Shown: positions 34,361 to 42,300 of the stretch, piece by piece
How the letters are laid out: the number at the start of each line of letters is the position of its first letter
How positions within the stretch are numbered: position 1 is the first letter of the stretch
From: PALSA-350 sp963794165
Lineage (GTDB): Bacteria > Acidobacteriota > Terriglobia > Terriglobales > Acidobacteriaceae
Length of the DNA: 64,000 nt
Reading direction: 5' to 3'
Assembly: GCA_963794165.1 (NCBI GenBank)
Contig: CAWCCT010000011.1
Coordinates: 248,001 to 312,000, forward strand
Translations under genes and position numbers: made by a program
The notes under the pieces: model-generated
Seen by the model: only the letters and a program-made list of their open reading frames with translations
Databases searched by the model: none
What the model was told of the DNA's origin: nothing

Positions 34361-34732
34361 TCAGCGCGACAAGAAGCAGACCCTATCAGTCCAATCCAAA
34401 TCAGTTGTTTTTTTCGCCAACATGACCAGAGACTGCACCAAGGCTCCAATGTCGGCCGGGGATATTGTCTTTTCGTCAATGAAAATGACGCCGGCGTGAT
34501 GACGCCCCTCCTCCGCCCAAACCTTAAGCAGAGGCGTAATGGCCCTGCGGTCGTAGGTAACCAGCGTCAACCCCTGAACCTCAGCTTCCTGCAAGCAGAC
34601 AGCGTCTTCCTGACCGAGGAAGGCTCCGCCTTCCCAGTCTGTCATGCCGCAAACGACGACATTTCGTTCGCGGCGCCTTATGGAGTTCGCGACTCTCGGT
34701 GAGATGTGCTCATCCAGAAGTAGCTTGAGCAT
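34361..34732 (-). CDS. DUF5615 PIN-like protein, probable VapC45-type toxin
   Basis: 123 residues with 'LKLLLDEHISPRVANSI' at the start, the characteristic opening of the DUF5615 PIN-like family, whose acidic residues (D7, E8) would bind the catalytic metal. 'VCLQEAEVQGLTLVTYDRRA' holds the second conserved acidic segment and 'HHAGVIFIDEKTISPADIG' follows. PIN-fold toxins are RNases. The start lies inside the end of the upstream gene (23-base overlap), the usual antitoxin-then-toxin order. Activity is inferred only. Confidence 0.8.
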   Translation of the reverse strand: MLKLLLDEHISPRVANSIRRRERNVVVCGMTDWEGGAFLGQEDAVCLQEAEVQGLTLVTYDRRAITPLLKVWAEEGRHHAGVIFIDEKTISPADIGALVQSLVMLAKKTTDLDWTDRVCFLSR

Positions 34733-35177
34733 CTCTGCGTTTCGTGGTTTTTGCCGTGGTAAATTCGACAGCTTGCGGCAACATGCGCTTGAGCGCCGTA
34801 AAATCTACCGCACTGTTTTCCGCTAGCGCCCGATCAATCTCGCCAGGAAACGCCTCTGCGTAGTTGATCGCTGCCTGCACCTTCGTTACTGGCCAGCGCA
34901 GATGTTTAGCCGTGGCCATCAGGTCATGCTTGTAGCAGTGGACCAATAGCATGACCTCCCATACAGCAAGACTGCTGCCCTGGATGCATGCTTGCCGCCC
35001 CGCGGATGAATCGCGAAAATCGATAAACGCGAACTCCGATCGACGCAAGCCTTCCTCGACCAAACGGGCGCTCGCATCGCTCGGTGTCCAGCCGTACCGA
35101 TTCGCCATGCGTTTCAGGCGATTTCCGCTTGCCGCTGGAAGGCGCATGCTGATCACAGTCGAATGACCGGAATTCAT
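34710..35177 (-). CDS. DUF433-like antitoxin, partner of DUF5615 protein
   Basis: 155 residues. The first ~60 resemble a ribbon-helix-helix-like DNA-binding segment ('VISMRLPAASGNRLKRMANR', 'ASARLVEEGLRRSEFAFIDF'). The rest matches the DUF433-type fold with 'FRDSSAGRQACIQGSSLAVWE' and 'HLRWPVTKVQAAINYAEAFP'. DUF433 proteins pair with DUF5615 PIN proteins as VapB45/VapC45-like modules, and this gene overlaps its partner by 23 bases. It probably binds and neutralises the PIN protein and represses its own promoter, which must lie in the short gap before the CDGSH gene region. Confidence 0.75.
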   Translation of the reverse strand: MNSGHSTVISMRLPAASGNRLKRMANRYGWTPSDASARLVEEGLRRSEFAFIDFRDSSAGRQACIQGSSLAVWEVMLLVHCYKHDLMATAKHLRWPVTKVQAAINYAEAFPGEIDRALAENSAVDFTALKRMLPQAVEFTTAKTTKRRDAQATSG

Positions 35178-35348
35178 GGCAATGGCCTCCTGGGGAGCGT
35201 AACTCCTGTCAGTATTGTAAACGCGGCTCTATGCAGATTGAGTTTTTACCGGGAACCAAAATGTACGGGTGCAATTCTAAAACCAACCAGCTTTATGCAG
35301 CTCCCGGTGAAGAAAGCTGCAGGCGCTTTTTAGACGGACCAGACCTGC

Positions 35349-35582
35349 TTAGACCTTTTCTGCCGACTCCGGCACCACTGCTGCCGCAGCCTGGAAGCCT
35401 ATTTTGGAGTGGGTTCCGTCGCAGAATGGCTTGTTGGTCGATGCTCCGCAGCGGCACAGGGAAATGGCAGGCTTGCCGCCAAGATCCAGTATTTTTCCAT
35501 CGGAATCCACCAGCTTTATTGGACCTTCCACGCGAAACGGTCCGTTCGGACGCACCGTAATTGTTACTTCACCCTCAGCCAT
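35349..35582 (-). CDS. CDGSH iron-sulfur domain protein
   Basis: 77 residues with one CDGSH domain. 'CRCGASTNKPFCDGTHSKIGF' (limited here to its key residues: three Cys and one His in C-x-C-x2-(S/T)-x3-P-x-C-D-G-(T)-H order) binds a redox-active 2Fe-2S cluster. The N-terminal half forms the beta-strand lead ('VTITVRPNGPFRVEGPIKLV'). Proteins of this size in bacteria are cytoplasmic electron-transfer or cluster-transfer factors of unknown partner. ATG 35582 is the first start in frame. The plus-strand frame at 35231-35560 is a shadow. Confidence 0.92.
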   Translation of the reverse strand: MAEGEVTITVRPNGPFRVEGPIKLVDSDGKILDLGGKPAISLCRCGASTNKPFCDGTHSKIGFQAAAAVVPESAEKV

Positions 35583-35636
35583 GAGCGCTCCAGTTCAGAA
35601 GTTTTAGGAATTCACTTGAGTCTAACAGCGTCTAAA

Positions 35637-35879
35637 TTAGTCGCTGTCGAGGTTCTGGATCGCTTTGGGCTCGTCCTGCGGCGGCTTCGGCTGGGGTTCC
35701 TGAATGTTTCCCGGAGTGCCGGTGGTCGAGGTAGGAACTGGACCGCTCACGTTTGAGCTCTGGCCCACCTTTTGCCCCTTCCAGCCGGTTGTGCTGACAT
35801 TTTGCGCGGTGCTGCCGGTATCGCAACCTAGTACCATCCCGCACGACAAAAGCAGCAAAAGCACGGACGCTCGCAACAT
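35637..35879 (-). CDS. Small hypothetical lipoprotein
   Basis: 80 residues from ATG 35879. A lipoprotein signal ('MLRASVLLLLLSCGMVLGC') ends in the lipobox V-L-G-C, so the mature protein begins at a lipidated cysteine. The rest is Ser/Thr/Pro/Gln-rich and probably disordered ('NIQEPQPKPPQDEPKAIQN'). No family is recognised. The frame is open upstream to 35918, but that part lacks a signal sequence. Ribosome-binding-like 'gggagaaac' precedes the chosen start. Confidence 0.7.
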   Translation of the reverse strand: MLRASVLLLLLSCGMVLGCDTGSTAQNVSTTGWKGQKVGQSSNVSGPVPTSTTGTPGNIQEPQPKPPQDEPKAIQNLDSD

Positions 35880-36042
35880 AGTTTCTCCCTTGGGGAGCAA
35901 TTTTATATGGAGATTCAATCGGAAAGAAACGCAGAAGGGATTAACAGAACAGGTCCTGAGCTTACAGGGCCACTATTCAGAACGGGAAGCTGAGGGAAAA
36001 GCGGCGTTGAGGCCTCTTTTCCCTCGTATAGCTGACTACAGA

Positions 36043-36243
36043 CTACAGAACCTGAACGTTCTCTGCCTGCCAACCCTTAGGGCCTTTGGTTACGTTGAAC
36101 TGAACCGCCTGGCCTTCTTGAAGAGTGCGGAAGCCGTTTGCTTGAATCGCTGTGTGGTGCACGAAAACATCCTCACCATTTGCACGGCTCAAAAAGCCGA
36201 ACCCCTTGGCATCGTTGAACCATTTCACTGTTCCTTGTTCCAT
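36043..36243 (-). CDS. CspA-family cold-shock protein
   Basis: 66-residue single cold-shock domain, an RNA/DNA chaperone that melts secondary structure. RNP1 'GFGFLSR' and RNP2 'VFVHHTAI' with the conserved aromatic residues are intact, and 'EQGTVKWFNDAKGFGFL' is the standard opening. It is complete. About 185 bases of non-coding sequence precede it, room for a long 5' leader as in other csp genes, but I cannot show a structured leader. Its own transcript is likely monocistronic. Confidence 0.95.
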   Translation of the reverse strand: MEQGTVKWFNDAKGFGFLSRANGEDVFVHHTAIQANGFRTLQEGQAVQFNVTKGPKGWQAENVQVL

Positions 36244-36250
36244 TGTGTTT

Positions 36251-36257
36251 CTTCCTT
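36251..36257 (-). promoter_or_regulatory. Shine-Dalgarno site of the cold-shock gene
   Basis: On the minus strand the leader reads 'aaggaag' seven bases before the ATG, a strong match to the anti-Shine-Dalgarno sequence. It fixes the start at 36243. Confidence 0.7.
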
Positions 36258-36428
36258 AGATAACGAGATGACGCTGAATTCAATCGGGGTATCTGCAGGT
36301 AGTGCGGACTCCTAAAGCAGAACGAGCTGAGAACCAAAATCGTATTCGACGCTCTTTTAGGATATACCGCTGATGCGACAGGTGCAATGAAAAAATGACC
36401 CGGAAGCACGAAAAAATGGCCGCTCCGG

Positions 36429-37667
36429 TTACTCGTACTTCAATGATTCTACAGCGTCCATCCGTGCCGCCCGCACCGCTGGTACCGTGCCGAAGGCTAT
36501 CCCCACCGCGCACGAGACAAGAATCGCAATCACTGCCGAGAGCCATGACACCTGCAGCCGGTAATCGGTAAAAAAGGCAATCGAAAGTGGTAGAAGCATG
36601 GCCAGAACCGTCCCCACCACCCCGCCGCTGAGCGAGATCAGCACCGCCTCGGCCAAAAACTGCAGCTGGATTTCCCGAAAAGTCGCTCCCAAAGCCTTGC
36701 GGATCCCGATCTCCCGGATCCTCGAACGCACCGTCGCCAGCATGATATTCATGATCCCCACCCCACTGACCAGCAGGGTCACGAGCGAAAACATCAGAAG
36801 CACGATGCTGAACGCAGTGGCCGTCTTACCGGCCATCGACAACACCTCGGAAAGATCGCCCACGTCGTACACTGATTCGGAGCGATGCCTGCCCTTGATA
36901 GCTGCCTTGATAGCCTGGCTAGCCCACGGCACACTGCCCGAGTCGGTCATGGAAAAGTAGATCTGGTTTACTGCATCCGTTCCGGTGAAGTAGCGGGCTA
37001 CGGTGTACGGAATGAGCACCGTTTCGTCAACAATTTCCGACTGGCCAAAGGTTTCCACCCTTTCCCGAAAAACGCCGATGACGGCGAACGGAACACCCGA
37101 GATGGCCAGCGTCTTCCCTATTGCTTCTCCGGGGCTGCCATATTGAACCAAAGAAAACTTCTCCGTGACCAGGGCCGCATGACTGTGTGCTAACGAATCC
37201 TGCTGATCGAAAAAGCGCCCGGCAACCAGGTAAAGCCGGCGAATGTCGGCGTACTCCGGGTTCACGCCCAGGATCAAAACATCGCGTTCTTTGCCCCCAC
37301 CCGTGGTGAAGAATTGATGCAGATTCAGCACCGGCGAGGCAGCCTTGATTCCGGGCACCTGCTGCTCGACTGCGCGCATATCATCCACTGTCAGATAATC
37401 GCGCACCGACGCGATGCTGGCGTCCGACAACCCCGCATACTCTGCCCAGATCAGGTTCGTCCCAATGTTCTGAATGGAGGTGAGCACATATCGTCTGCCG
37501 GAAAGCCCGATGGTCACCACCAGGATCAATGAGGCGGTCCCGATCACCATGCCCAGGGCTGTGAGTGCAAAGCGAATTTGATTCAGACGGAACGAGTCGA
37601 TGGCCAGCAGCACGATCTCGCGGAACGCGATGCTCTTGGTGCTGCGAATTCTCGGCGAATCGCTCAT
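36429..37667 (-). CDS. MacB/FtsX-type ABC transporter permease
   Basis: 412 residues from ATG 37667. One N-terminal membrane helix ('RFALTALGMVIGTASLILVV'), a large periplasmic MacB-PCD domain (about 60-265) and three C-terminal helices of the FtsX domain, including the typical 'VGIMNIMLATVRSRIREIGIRKALGA' region (key residues GIMN and RxREIGIRKALGA) and 'VPAVRAARMDAVESLKYE' at the end. Such permeases couple a cytoplasmic ATPase to periplasmic work such as lipoprotein or peptide export. No ATPase gene is adjacent, so the partner is elsewhere. The start overlaps the end of the DMT gene upstream by four bases (ATGA). Confidence 0.88.
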   Translation of the reverse strand: MSDSPRIRSTKSIAFREIVLLAIDSFRLNQIRFALTALGMVIGTASLILVVTIGLSGRRYVLTSIQNIGTNLIWAEYAGLSDASIASVRDYLTVDDMRAVEQQVPGIKAASPVLNLHQFFTTGGGKERDVLILGVNPEYADIRRLYLVAGRFFDQQDSLAHSHAALVTEKFSLVQYGSPGEAIGKTLAISGVPFAVIGVFRERVETFGQSEIVDETVLIPYTVARYFTGTDAVNQIYFSMTDSGSVPWASQAIKAAIKGRHRSESVYDVGDLSEVLSMAGKTATAFSIVLLMFSLVTLLVSGVGIMNIMLATVRSRIREIGIRKALGATFREIQLQFLAEAVLISLSGGVVGTVLAMLLPLSIAFFTDYRLQVSWLSAVIAILVSCAVGIAFGTVPAVRAARMDAVESLKYE

Positions 37668-38038
37668 CGATTGCCCAGGAACACCAGCGTGACCCCAACC
37701 GCAACCAGGCAAACGCCCGCCCAACGCCGTGGGCTAACCCGCTCGCCCAGAAAGAACATCGCTCCGCAGGCTCCGGCCACGTAGCTCAGCGCGGTTACTG
37801 GCACCACGAAGCTTACATTCAGAAAAGAAAGCGCACCCAGCAGAGAGAAAAACGCCAGCGCCATCATGCCAACACCTGCCCACATCCAGCCCACGCCCAG
37901 GGCGCGAAGAATGACCCGGGCGATCGCCTGGGGCCGAAAATCCTTTACTTCGCCAACTTGCTTCATGGCCCGGGAAACACACAGTTCGCCACAAGTGCCG
38001 GCCACGATGATCAGCGAAAACAAAATCGCTTCGAGCAA
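37664..38038 (-). CDS. Small DMT-superfamily (EamA/SMR-like) transporter subunit 1
   Basis: 124 residues, four predicted membrane helices ('EAILFSLIIVAGTCGELC', a central pair, and 'RWAGVCLVAVGVTLVFLG'), i.e. a single EamA repeat. Proteins of this size work as dimers. It directly follows a second four-helix protein (no gap), so the two are likely the halves of a heterodimer like ArnE/ArnF, which flip undecaprenyl-phosphate-aminoarabinose. The cargo is not determinable from sequence. Its stop overlaps the MacB-type permease start. Confidence 0.78.
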   Translation of the reverse strand: MLEAILFSLIIVAGTCGELCVSRAMKQVGEVKDFRPQAIARVILRALGVGWMWAGVGMMALAFFSLLGALSFLNVSFVVPVTALSYVAGACGAMFFLGERVSPRRWAGVCLVAVGVTLVFLGNR

Positions 38039-38476
38039 CTAGCTGCGCTCCATGCTTGCCGGGCTGCGTTCAGGGCTTTGCGGGCTGGTTTGCCCCACTA
38101 CCAGGACACCCAGGCAAATGATGGCGATCCCCACCCAGCGCAAAGGCGAAACCGGCTCCCCTAACATGAAGTATCCCAGCAGCGCAGCCACTCCGTAGGC
38201 CATAGACGACGCAGGCTGCACGAAGCTGTAATCCGCCCACGACAACACCAACACATTGGCCAGGAAGAAGGTAAGCAGAGAGGCGACCCCCAGCCAGATC
38301 CACCCAGTGCCAAATACGCTCAGTGCACTGTGCAGCGCATCCGAGGGCGGCCAGAGTGCAAGCCTGCCGGCCTGCTTCATGCCCTTGCCTAGCAAAGCGT
38401 TCCCCAAAGGGCCCGCGATCACCATCACCAGGATCATCGAAAACGTTTTAAGATGCAGTGGTTTCGGAGCCGTCAT
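38039..38476 (-). CDS. Small DMT-superfamily (EamA/SMR-like) transporter subunit 2
   Basis: 145 residues from ATG 38476, four hydrophobic segments ('MILVMVIAGPLGNALLGKGM', 'WIWLGVASLLTFFLANVLVL', 'SSMAYGVAALLGYFMLGE', 'WVGIAIICLGVLVV'). It has the EamA-repeat end 'GEPVSPLRWVGIAII', matching 'GERVSPRRWAGVCLV' in its partner downstream, so the two are diverged paralogues. An unstructured Ser/Pro tail follows. It is divergent from asnB over about 110 bases. A lipid-linked sugar flippase is suggested by the neighbouring ArnT-like gene, but this is inference. Confidence 0.75.
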   Translation of the reverse strand: MTAPKPLHLKTFSMILVMVIAGPLGNALLGKGMKQAGRLALWPPSDALHSALSVFGTGWIWLGVASLLTFFLANVLVLSWADYSFVQPASSMAYGVAALLGYFMLGEPVSPLRWVGIAIICLGVLVVGQTSPQSPERSPASMERS

Positions 38477-38573
38477 TCCACACTCTGATTGTACTAGCCG
38501 CATCGCTCCAACTCAGGAATACGGGCACGTTTGCGTTATAACTATAGATTGGTGAATTGCTTCGCCGCTTCGT

Positions 38574-38579
38574 GAGGTG
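38574..38579 (+). promoter_or_regulatory. Ribosome binding site deciding the TTG start of asnB
   Basis: 'gaggtg' lies eight bases before TTG 38588. The TTG is required because residue 2 must be the catalytic cysteine that becomes N-terminal, and no ATG stands in that position. Confidence 0.55.
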
Positions 38580-38587
38580 TTACCGAT

Positions 38588-40513
38588 TTGTGTGGCATTG
38601 CTGGCTTTACCCAGAAAGGCTGGACGTCCGATCCTGATCGGATTCGCACCGCGACCGCGACCCTGACCCATCGTGGACCAGACCAGCAGGGAGTTTTCTC
38701 CTCCAGCTTGTGCTCCCTGGGCGCAACCCGCCTAAAGATCCTCGATCTGGCTGCCGGCGATCAGCCCATCACTTCCAGCGATGGCGACACCGTCATCGTT
38801 TTCAACGGCGAAATCTATAACCACCTCGAGTTGCGGCCTGAACTGGAAGCTCTCGGCTACCAATTTCATACCCATTGCGACACCGAAACTGTGCTCTATG
38901 CCTTCCTGGCTTGGGACACAGCCTGCTTTGCCCGGCTGCGCGGCATGTTCGCGGTAGCTCTGTGGCGCAAGTCGGCCAGGCGGCTGGTTCTGGCTCGGGA
39001 TCGCATGGGTATCAAACCTCTCTATCTGGCAAGGTATGGAGAGGACCTCCTCTTTGGTTCCGAACTGAAGGCTATCCTCGTCCACCCCGAGGTTGAACGC
39101 CGGCTGAGCATGGAAGGGCTGGACTGCTATCTATCCCTGAATTACGTTCCCTGTCCATGGACCCTAGTGAATGGAGTGGAAAAGCTGCCACCGGGCTGTT
39201 GGTATGAGTGGCACGACGGGCAGGTGCAAACAGCAACTTACTGGACCCTGCCCGCCCCCGCGCCGCGCGCCGTGGATCTCGAAAGCGCGAAGCAGGAGCT
39301 GGACTTTCTCCTGCAGCAATCTGTGCGCGAGCACTTGCTCTCCGACGTGCCCCTGGGCGTCTGGCTGAGTGGCGGCATCGATTCCTCCACCATCCTGCAC
39401 TACGCGGCCGCCACCAACCATTCCCGCCTGAAGACTTTTTCCATCTCTTTCAACGGCCGCAGCTTTGATGAGTCGGAGCATATTCAGCAAGTCGTGTCAC
39501 ACTACGGCACCGATCATGAACAGCTTGACCTGAATCCTCAGGAAGATCTGCAAGGCGCCATCGAGCAGTTCGCGTACTACTCCGATGAACCGAGCGCCGA
39601 TGCAGGCGCGCTGCCGGTCTGGTTTCTCTCCCGTATGTGCAAGACCCACGCCACCGTGGCTCTGAGCGGAGAAGGCGCGGATGAGATCTTTGCCGGGTAC
39701 CTTACCTATCGTGCCAACCAGCTTGCCCGAACCGCGCGCAAAGTGCCCGCTCCTGCCATCAGGTTGGCTCTCGAAGCACTGCGCTTCTGGCCTGTCTCCG
39801 ATGAAAAGATCAGCCTGGAATACAAACTAAAGCGTTTTCTCGAGGGTAGCCTGTTGTCCCCGGAACGGGCTCATATCCACTGGAACGGAACCTTCTCTGA
39901 ACCCGCCAAGGCAGCGTTGTTACGGCGCCCGCTGCCTGGGGCCCTGGGTAACATCCTTGCAGGGCTTGTGGTCGGGTCCAACGACGGCCTGTACCCATAT
40001 CTGGCATTCGACCAACAGTACTATCTGGCCGATGACATCCTGGTGAAATCCGATCGCATGAGCATGGCCCATGCGGTCGAAGTTCGTCCTCCTTTTCTTG
40101 ACCACCGCATCGTGGAGTTTGCCGCAACTTTGCCTGACACACTCAAGATGCGTGGCTCGCGCCAGAAGCTTCTGCTCAAGGAATTGATGAAAGACAAACT
40201 GCCCCCATCGATTCTCAACCGCAAAAAAGTCGGCTTTGATATTCCCGCCCACGAGTGGCTCCGCGGTTCTTTGCGTTCGCTCCTGCTTGATACTTTGAAA
40301 GAGGGCCTTTCTGAGCACGCTGATCTCTTCCGCGCCGACACCATCGAGAGGTACTTGCAGCTCCACATGGAAAGACGAGCTAACCTGGGATACCACCTAT
40401 GGGGTTTAATGATCCTGTTTCTCTGGATGAAACAATGGCGCATTCAGTCGACGCCGGCGTCGACACAAAAATTACCAGTCTTGGTAGCCGAAGGGGCTGG
40501 CACACCTATCTAG
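38588..40513 (+). CDS. asnB: Asparagine synthase (glutamine-hydrolysing) type amidotransferase
   Basis: 641 residues from a TTG start. The N-terminal class II glutaminase domain begins 'CGIAGFTQKG' with Cys2 as nucleophile, then 'LTHRGPDQQG', 'VFNGEIYNHLELR' and 'DTETVLYAFLAWD'. The synthetase domain has the ATP pyrophosphatase loop 'VWLSGGIDSSTILHYAAA' near residue 258 and 'ALSGEGADEIFAGYLTY'. It amidates aspartate, or in surface-sugar loci a carboxyl on a sugar or amino acid. It lies ahead of an ArnT-like glycosyltransferase and sqdB on the same strand, so a specialised glycan role is possible. The 3' end overlaps the next gene by ~79 bases. Confidence 0.92.
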   Translation: MCGIAGFTQKGWTSDPDRIRTATATLTHRGPDQQGVFSSSLCSLGATRLKILDLAAGDQPITSSDGDTVIVFNGEIYNHLELRPELEALGYQFHTHCDTETVLYAFLAWDTACFARLRGMFAVALWRKSARRLVLARDRMGIKPLYLARYGEDLLFGSELKAILVHPEVERRLSMEGLDCYLSLNYVPCPWTLVNGVEKLPPGCWYEWHDGQVQTATYWTLPAPAPRAVDLESAKQELDFLLQQSVREHLLSDVPLGVWLSGGIDSSTILHYAAATNHSRLKTFSISFNGRSFDESEHIQQVVSHYGTDHEQLDLNPQEDLQGAIEQFAYYSDEPSADAGALPVWFLSRMCKTHATVALSGEGADEIFAGYLTYRANQLARTARKVPAPAIRLALEALRFWPVSDEKISLEYKLKRFLEGSLLSPERAHIHWNGTFSEPAKAALLRRPLPGALGNILAGLVVGSNDGLYPYLAFDQQYYLADDILVKSDRMSMAHAVEVRPPFLDHRIVEFAATLPDTLKMRGSRQKLLLKELMKDKLPPSILNRKKVGFDIPAHEWLRGSLRSLLLDTLKEGLSEHADLFRADTIERYLQLHMERRANLGYHLWGLMILFLWMKQWRIQSTPASTQKLPVLVAEGAGTPI

Positions 40514-42294
40514 CACTCCTGCTCCTGATTGCCGCCGCGGTTTACCTGGCGTGCATTGTCTCCCCGCCTTCTTTGATGGATGACGTCGATGCGGTCCAGG
40601 GGCAGATCGCGCGCAATATGCTCTCCTCCGGCGATTGGGTGACCGCGCGCCTGGATGGAATCATTTACCTGGAGAAGTCACCGCTGATCTATTGGCTGAT
40701 GGCGATCTCTTACAAAGTTTTCGGCGCCTATGACTGGGCCGCGCGTATTCCGATCGCGCTTTCCTCCATCGGGCTGGCGTGGCTGACGGCCGCGTTCGGC
40801 AGATGGGCCTTTGACCAAATGGCTGGCTTCTATGCCGGCCTGGTCATGGCCACCTGCATCGGCCTTTTTCTCTTTACTCGCATCCTGATACCCGACGTCA
40901 TGCTGACCTTCACCATCGCGCTTGCCATGTGGGCCTTTCTGCGGGTGCTCGATGAAGAGGAAGCACATCCCCGAGCCTGGGCATACACTTTGGCTGCAAG
41001 TCTCGGAGTTGGCTTGTTGCTCAAAAGCCTGATCGCCCTGGTCTTCCCGCTGGGCGCGGCCATTCTCTACCTTCTGATCACTCGGCAGCTTTTTTCTGCC
41101 GCAACATGGAAGCGTTTCTATCCCTGGTCCAGCGTGGCCATCATGCTGCTCATTGCCGCGCCCTGGCACATCCTGGCCACGCTCGAAAATCCGCCCACCT
41201 TTGCTTTTACCCTGCACAGCGGCAGCGGCATGTATCACGGCTTTCTGTGGTTCTACTTCGTCAACGAACAGCTGCTGCGCTTTCTCAACCTGCGCTATCC
41301 CCGCGACTACGCCACCGTCCCGCGCCTTTACTTCTGGCTATTTCACCTGATCTGGCTTTTTCCCTGGAGCGTTTACTTCCCCGCTGTCCTGAAGTTGTCC
41401 TATCGTCCAATCGACCGGGCCGGGCGCACCCGGTTGCTGGCCCTCTGCTGGACCGGATTCCTCTTGCTTTTCTTTACCTTTTCCACCACTCAGGAGTACT
41501 ACTCCATGCCCTGCTACCCGGCGCTGGCCTTGCTGCTGGGATCAGCCATGGCCGCAGGGGGAAGCCGCATCCGTTGGGGTACACGAGCACTCACCATCAT
41601 CACTGCGCTGGCGGCGACGGTGGCCATTGCTATCCTGATCGCCGTTCGCCACGTGCCCACTCCTGGGGACATTACCGCCGCTCTCAGCAAACATCCCACG
41701 GCTTACAAACTGTCGCTCGGCCACATGGAAGATCTCACGCTGAGCTCTTTTGCCTATCTCCGCTTTCCGCTTACGCTGGCCGCAGTTGCCTTCCTTATCG
41801 GCGCCGTGGGGACACTGCGCGTGAGGAGCCAACGCACCTTTCTTGCCGTTGCTGTGATGATGGTGCTGTTCTTTCAGGCAGCCCGCCTGGCCATGGTCAC
41901 CTTCGACCCTTTCCTCTCCTCGCGGCCTTTGGCGCAAGCCATACTGAACGGGCCGGCAGGCACGGTCATTGTCGACAGCCAGTACTACATTTACTCTTCC
42001 ATTCCCTATTACACCGATCGCACCGAGCTCTTGCTTAACGGCCGCTGGAATAACCTCGAATACGGCTCCTACGCTCCCGGCGCTCCCAACCCCTTTATCA
42101 ACGATGCACAGTTCAAGCAGCTGTGGCTCCAGCCGGCTCGCTACTATCTTGTAACCAAACTCACCGCCTTTCCGCGTCTATCCACATTGGTAGGTGGCGA
42201 CCGGCTTTACGTAGTAGCAACTGGAGGGGGCAAGGTGGTCTACACCAATGTCCCTGCTAAACTTGATATGAGCGCATATCAGCGCACGAATTGA
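40435..42294 (+). CDS. ArnT-like glycosyltransferase (GT39/GT83 family)
   Basis: 619 residues from ATG 40435, with about twelve membrane helices. The first large periplasmic loop holds the acidic pair expected for catalysis in 'SLMDDVDAVQGQIARNML', followed by 'LDGIIYLEKSPLIYWLMAIS'. This is the ArnT/PMT-C fold, which transfers a sugar from a polyprenyl-phosphate donor to a lipid or protein on the periplasmic side. The C-terminal ~150 residues form a soluble domain ('TVIVDSQYYIYSSIPYYTDR'). Start chosen inside the end of asnB, giving tight coupling. The sugar is unknown. Adjacent sqdB and the DMT pair suggest an Arn-like relay. Confidence 0.85.
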   Translation: MAHSVDAGVDTKITSLGSRRGWHTYLALLLLIAAAVYLACIVSPPSLMDDVDAVQGQIARNMLSSGDWVTARLDGIIYLEKSPLIYWLMAISYKVFGAYDWAARIPIALSSIGLAWLTAAFGRWAFDQMAGFYAGLVMATCIGLFLFTRILIPDVMLTFTIALAMWAFLRVLDEEEAHPRAWAYTLAASLGVGLLLKSLIALVFPLGAAILYLLITRQLFSAATWKRFYPWSSVAIMLLIAAPWHILATLENPPTFAFTLHSGSGMYHGFLWFYFVNEQLLRFLNLRYPRDYATVPRLYFWLFHLIWLFPWSVYFPAVLKLSYRPIDRAGRTRLLALCWTGFLLLFFTFSTTQEYYSMPCYPALALLLGSAMAAGGSRIRWGTRALTIITALAATVAIAILIAVRHVPTPGDITAALSKHPTAYKLSLGHMEDLTLSSFAYLRFPLTLAAVAFLIGAVGTLRVRSQRTFLAVAVMMVLFFQAARLAMVTFDPFLSSRPLAQAILNGPAGTVIVDSQYYIYSSIPYYTDRTELLLNGRWNNLEYGSYAPGAPNPFINDAQFKQLWLQPARYYLVTKLTAFPRLSTLVGGDRLYVVATGGGKVVYTNVPAKLDMSAYQRTN

Positions 42295-42300
42295 GGGATT

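Noticed and set aside
35231..35560. Plus-strand 109-residue frame
   Set aside because: Overlaps the CDGSH gene, whose metal motif is on the minus strand; composition is not protein-like.
41106..42038. Plus-strand 310-residue frame inside the ArnT-like gene
   Set aside because: Out-of-frame shadow rich in His/Arg, no membrane segments, while the gene frame has clear helices.
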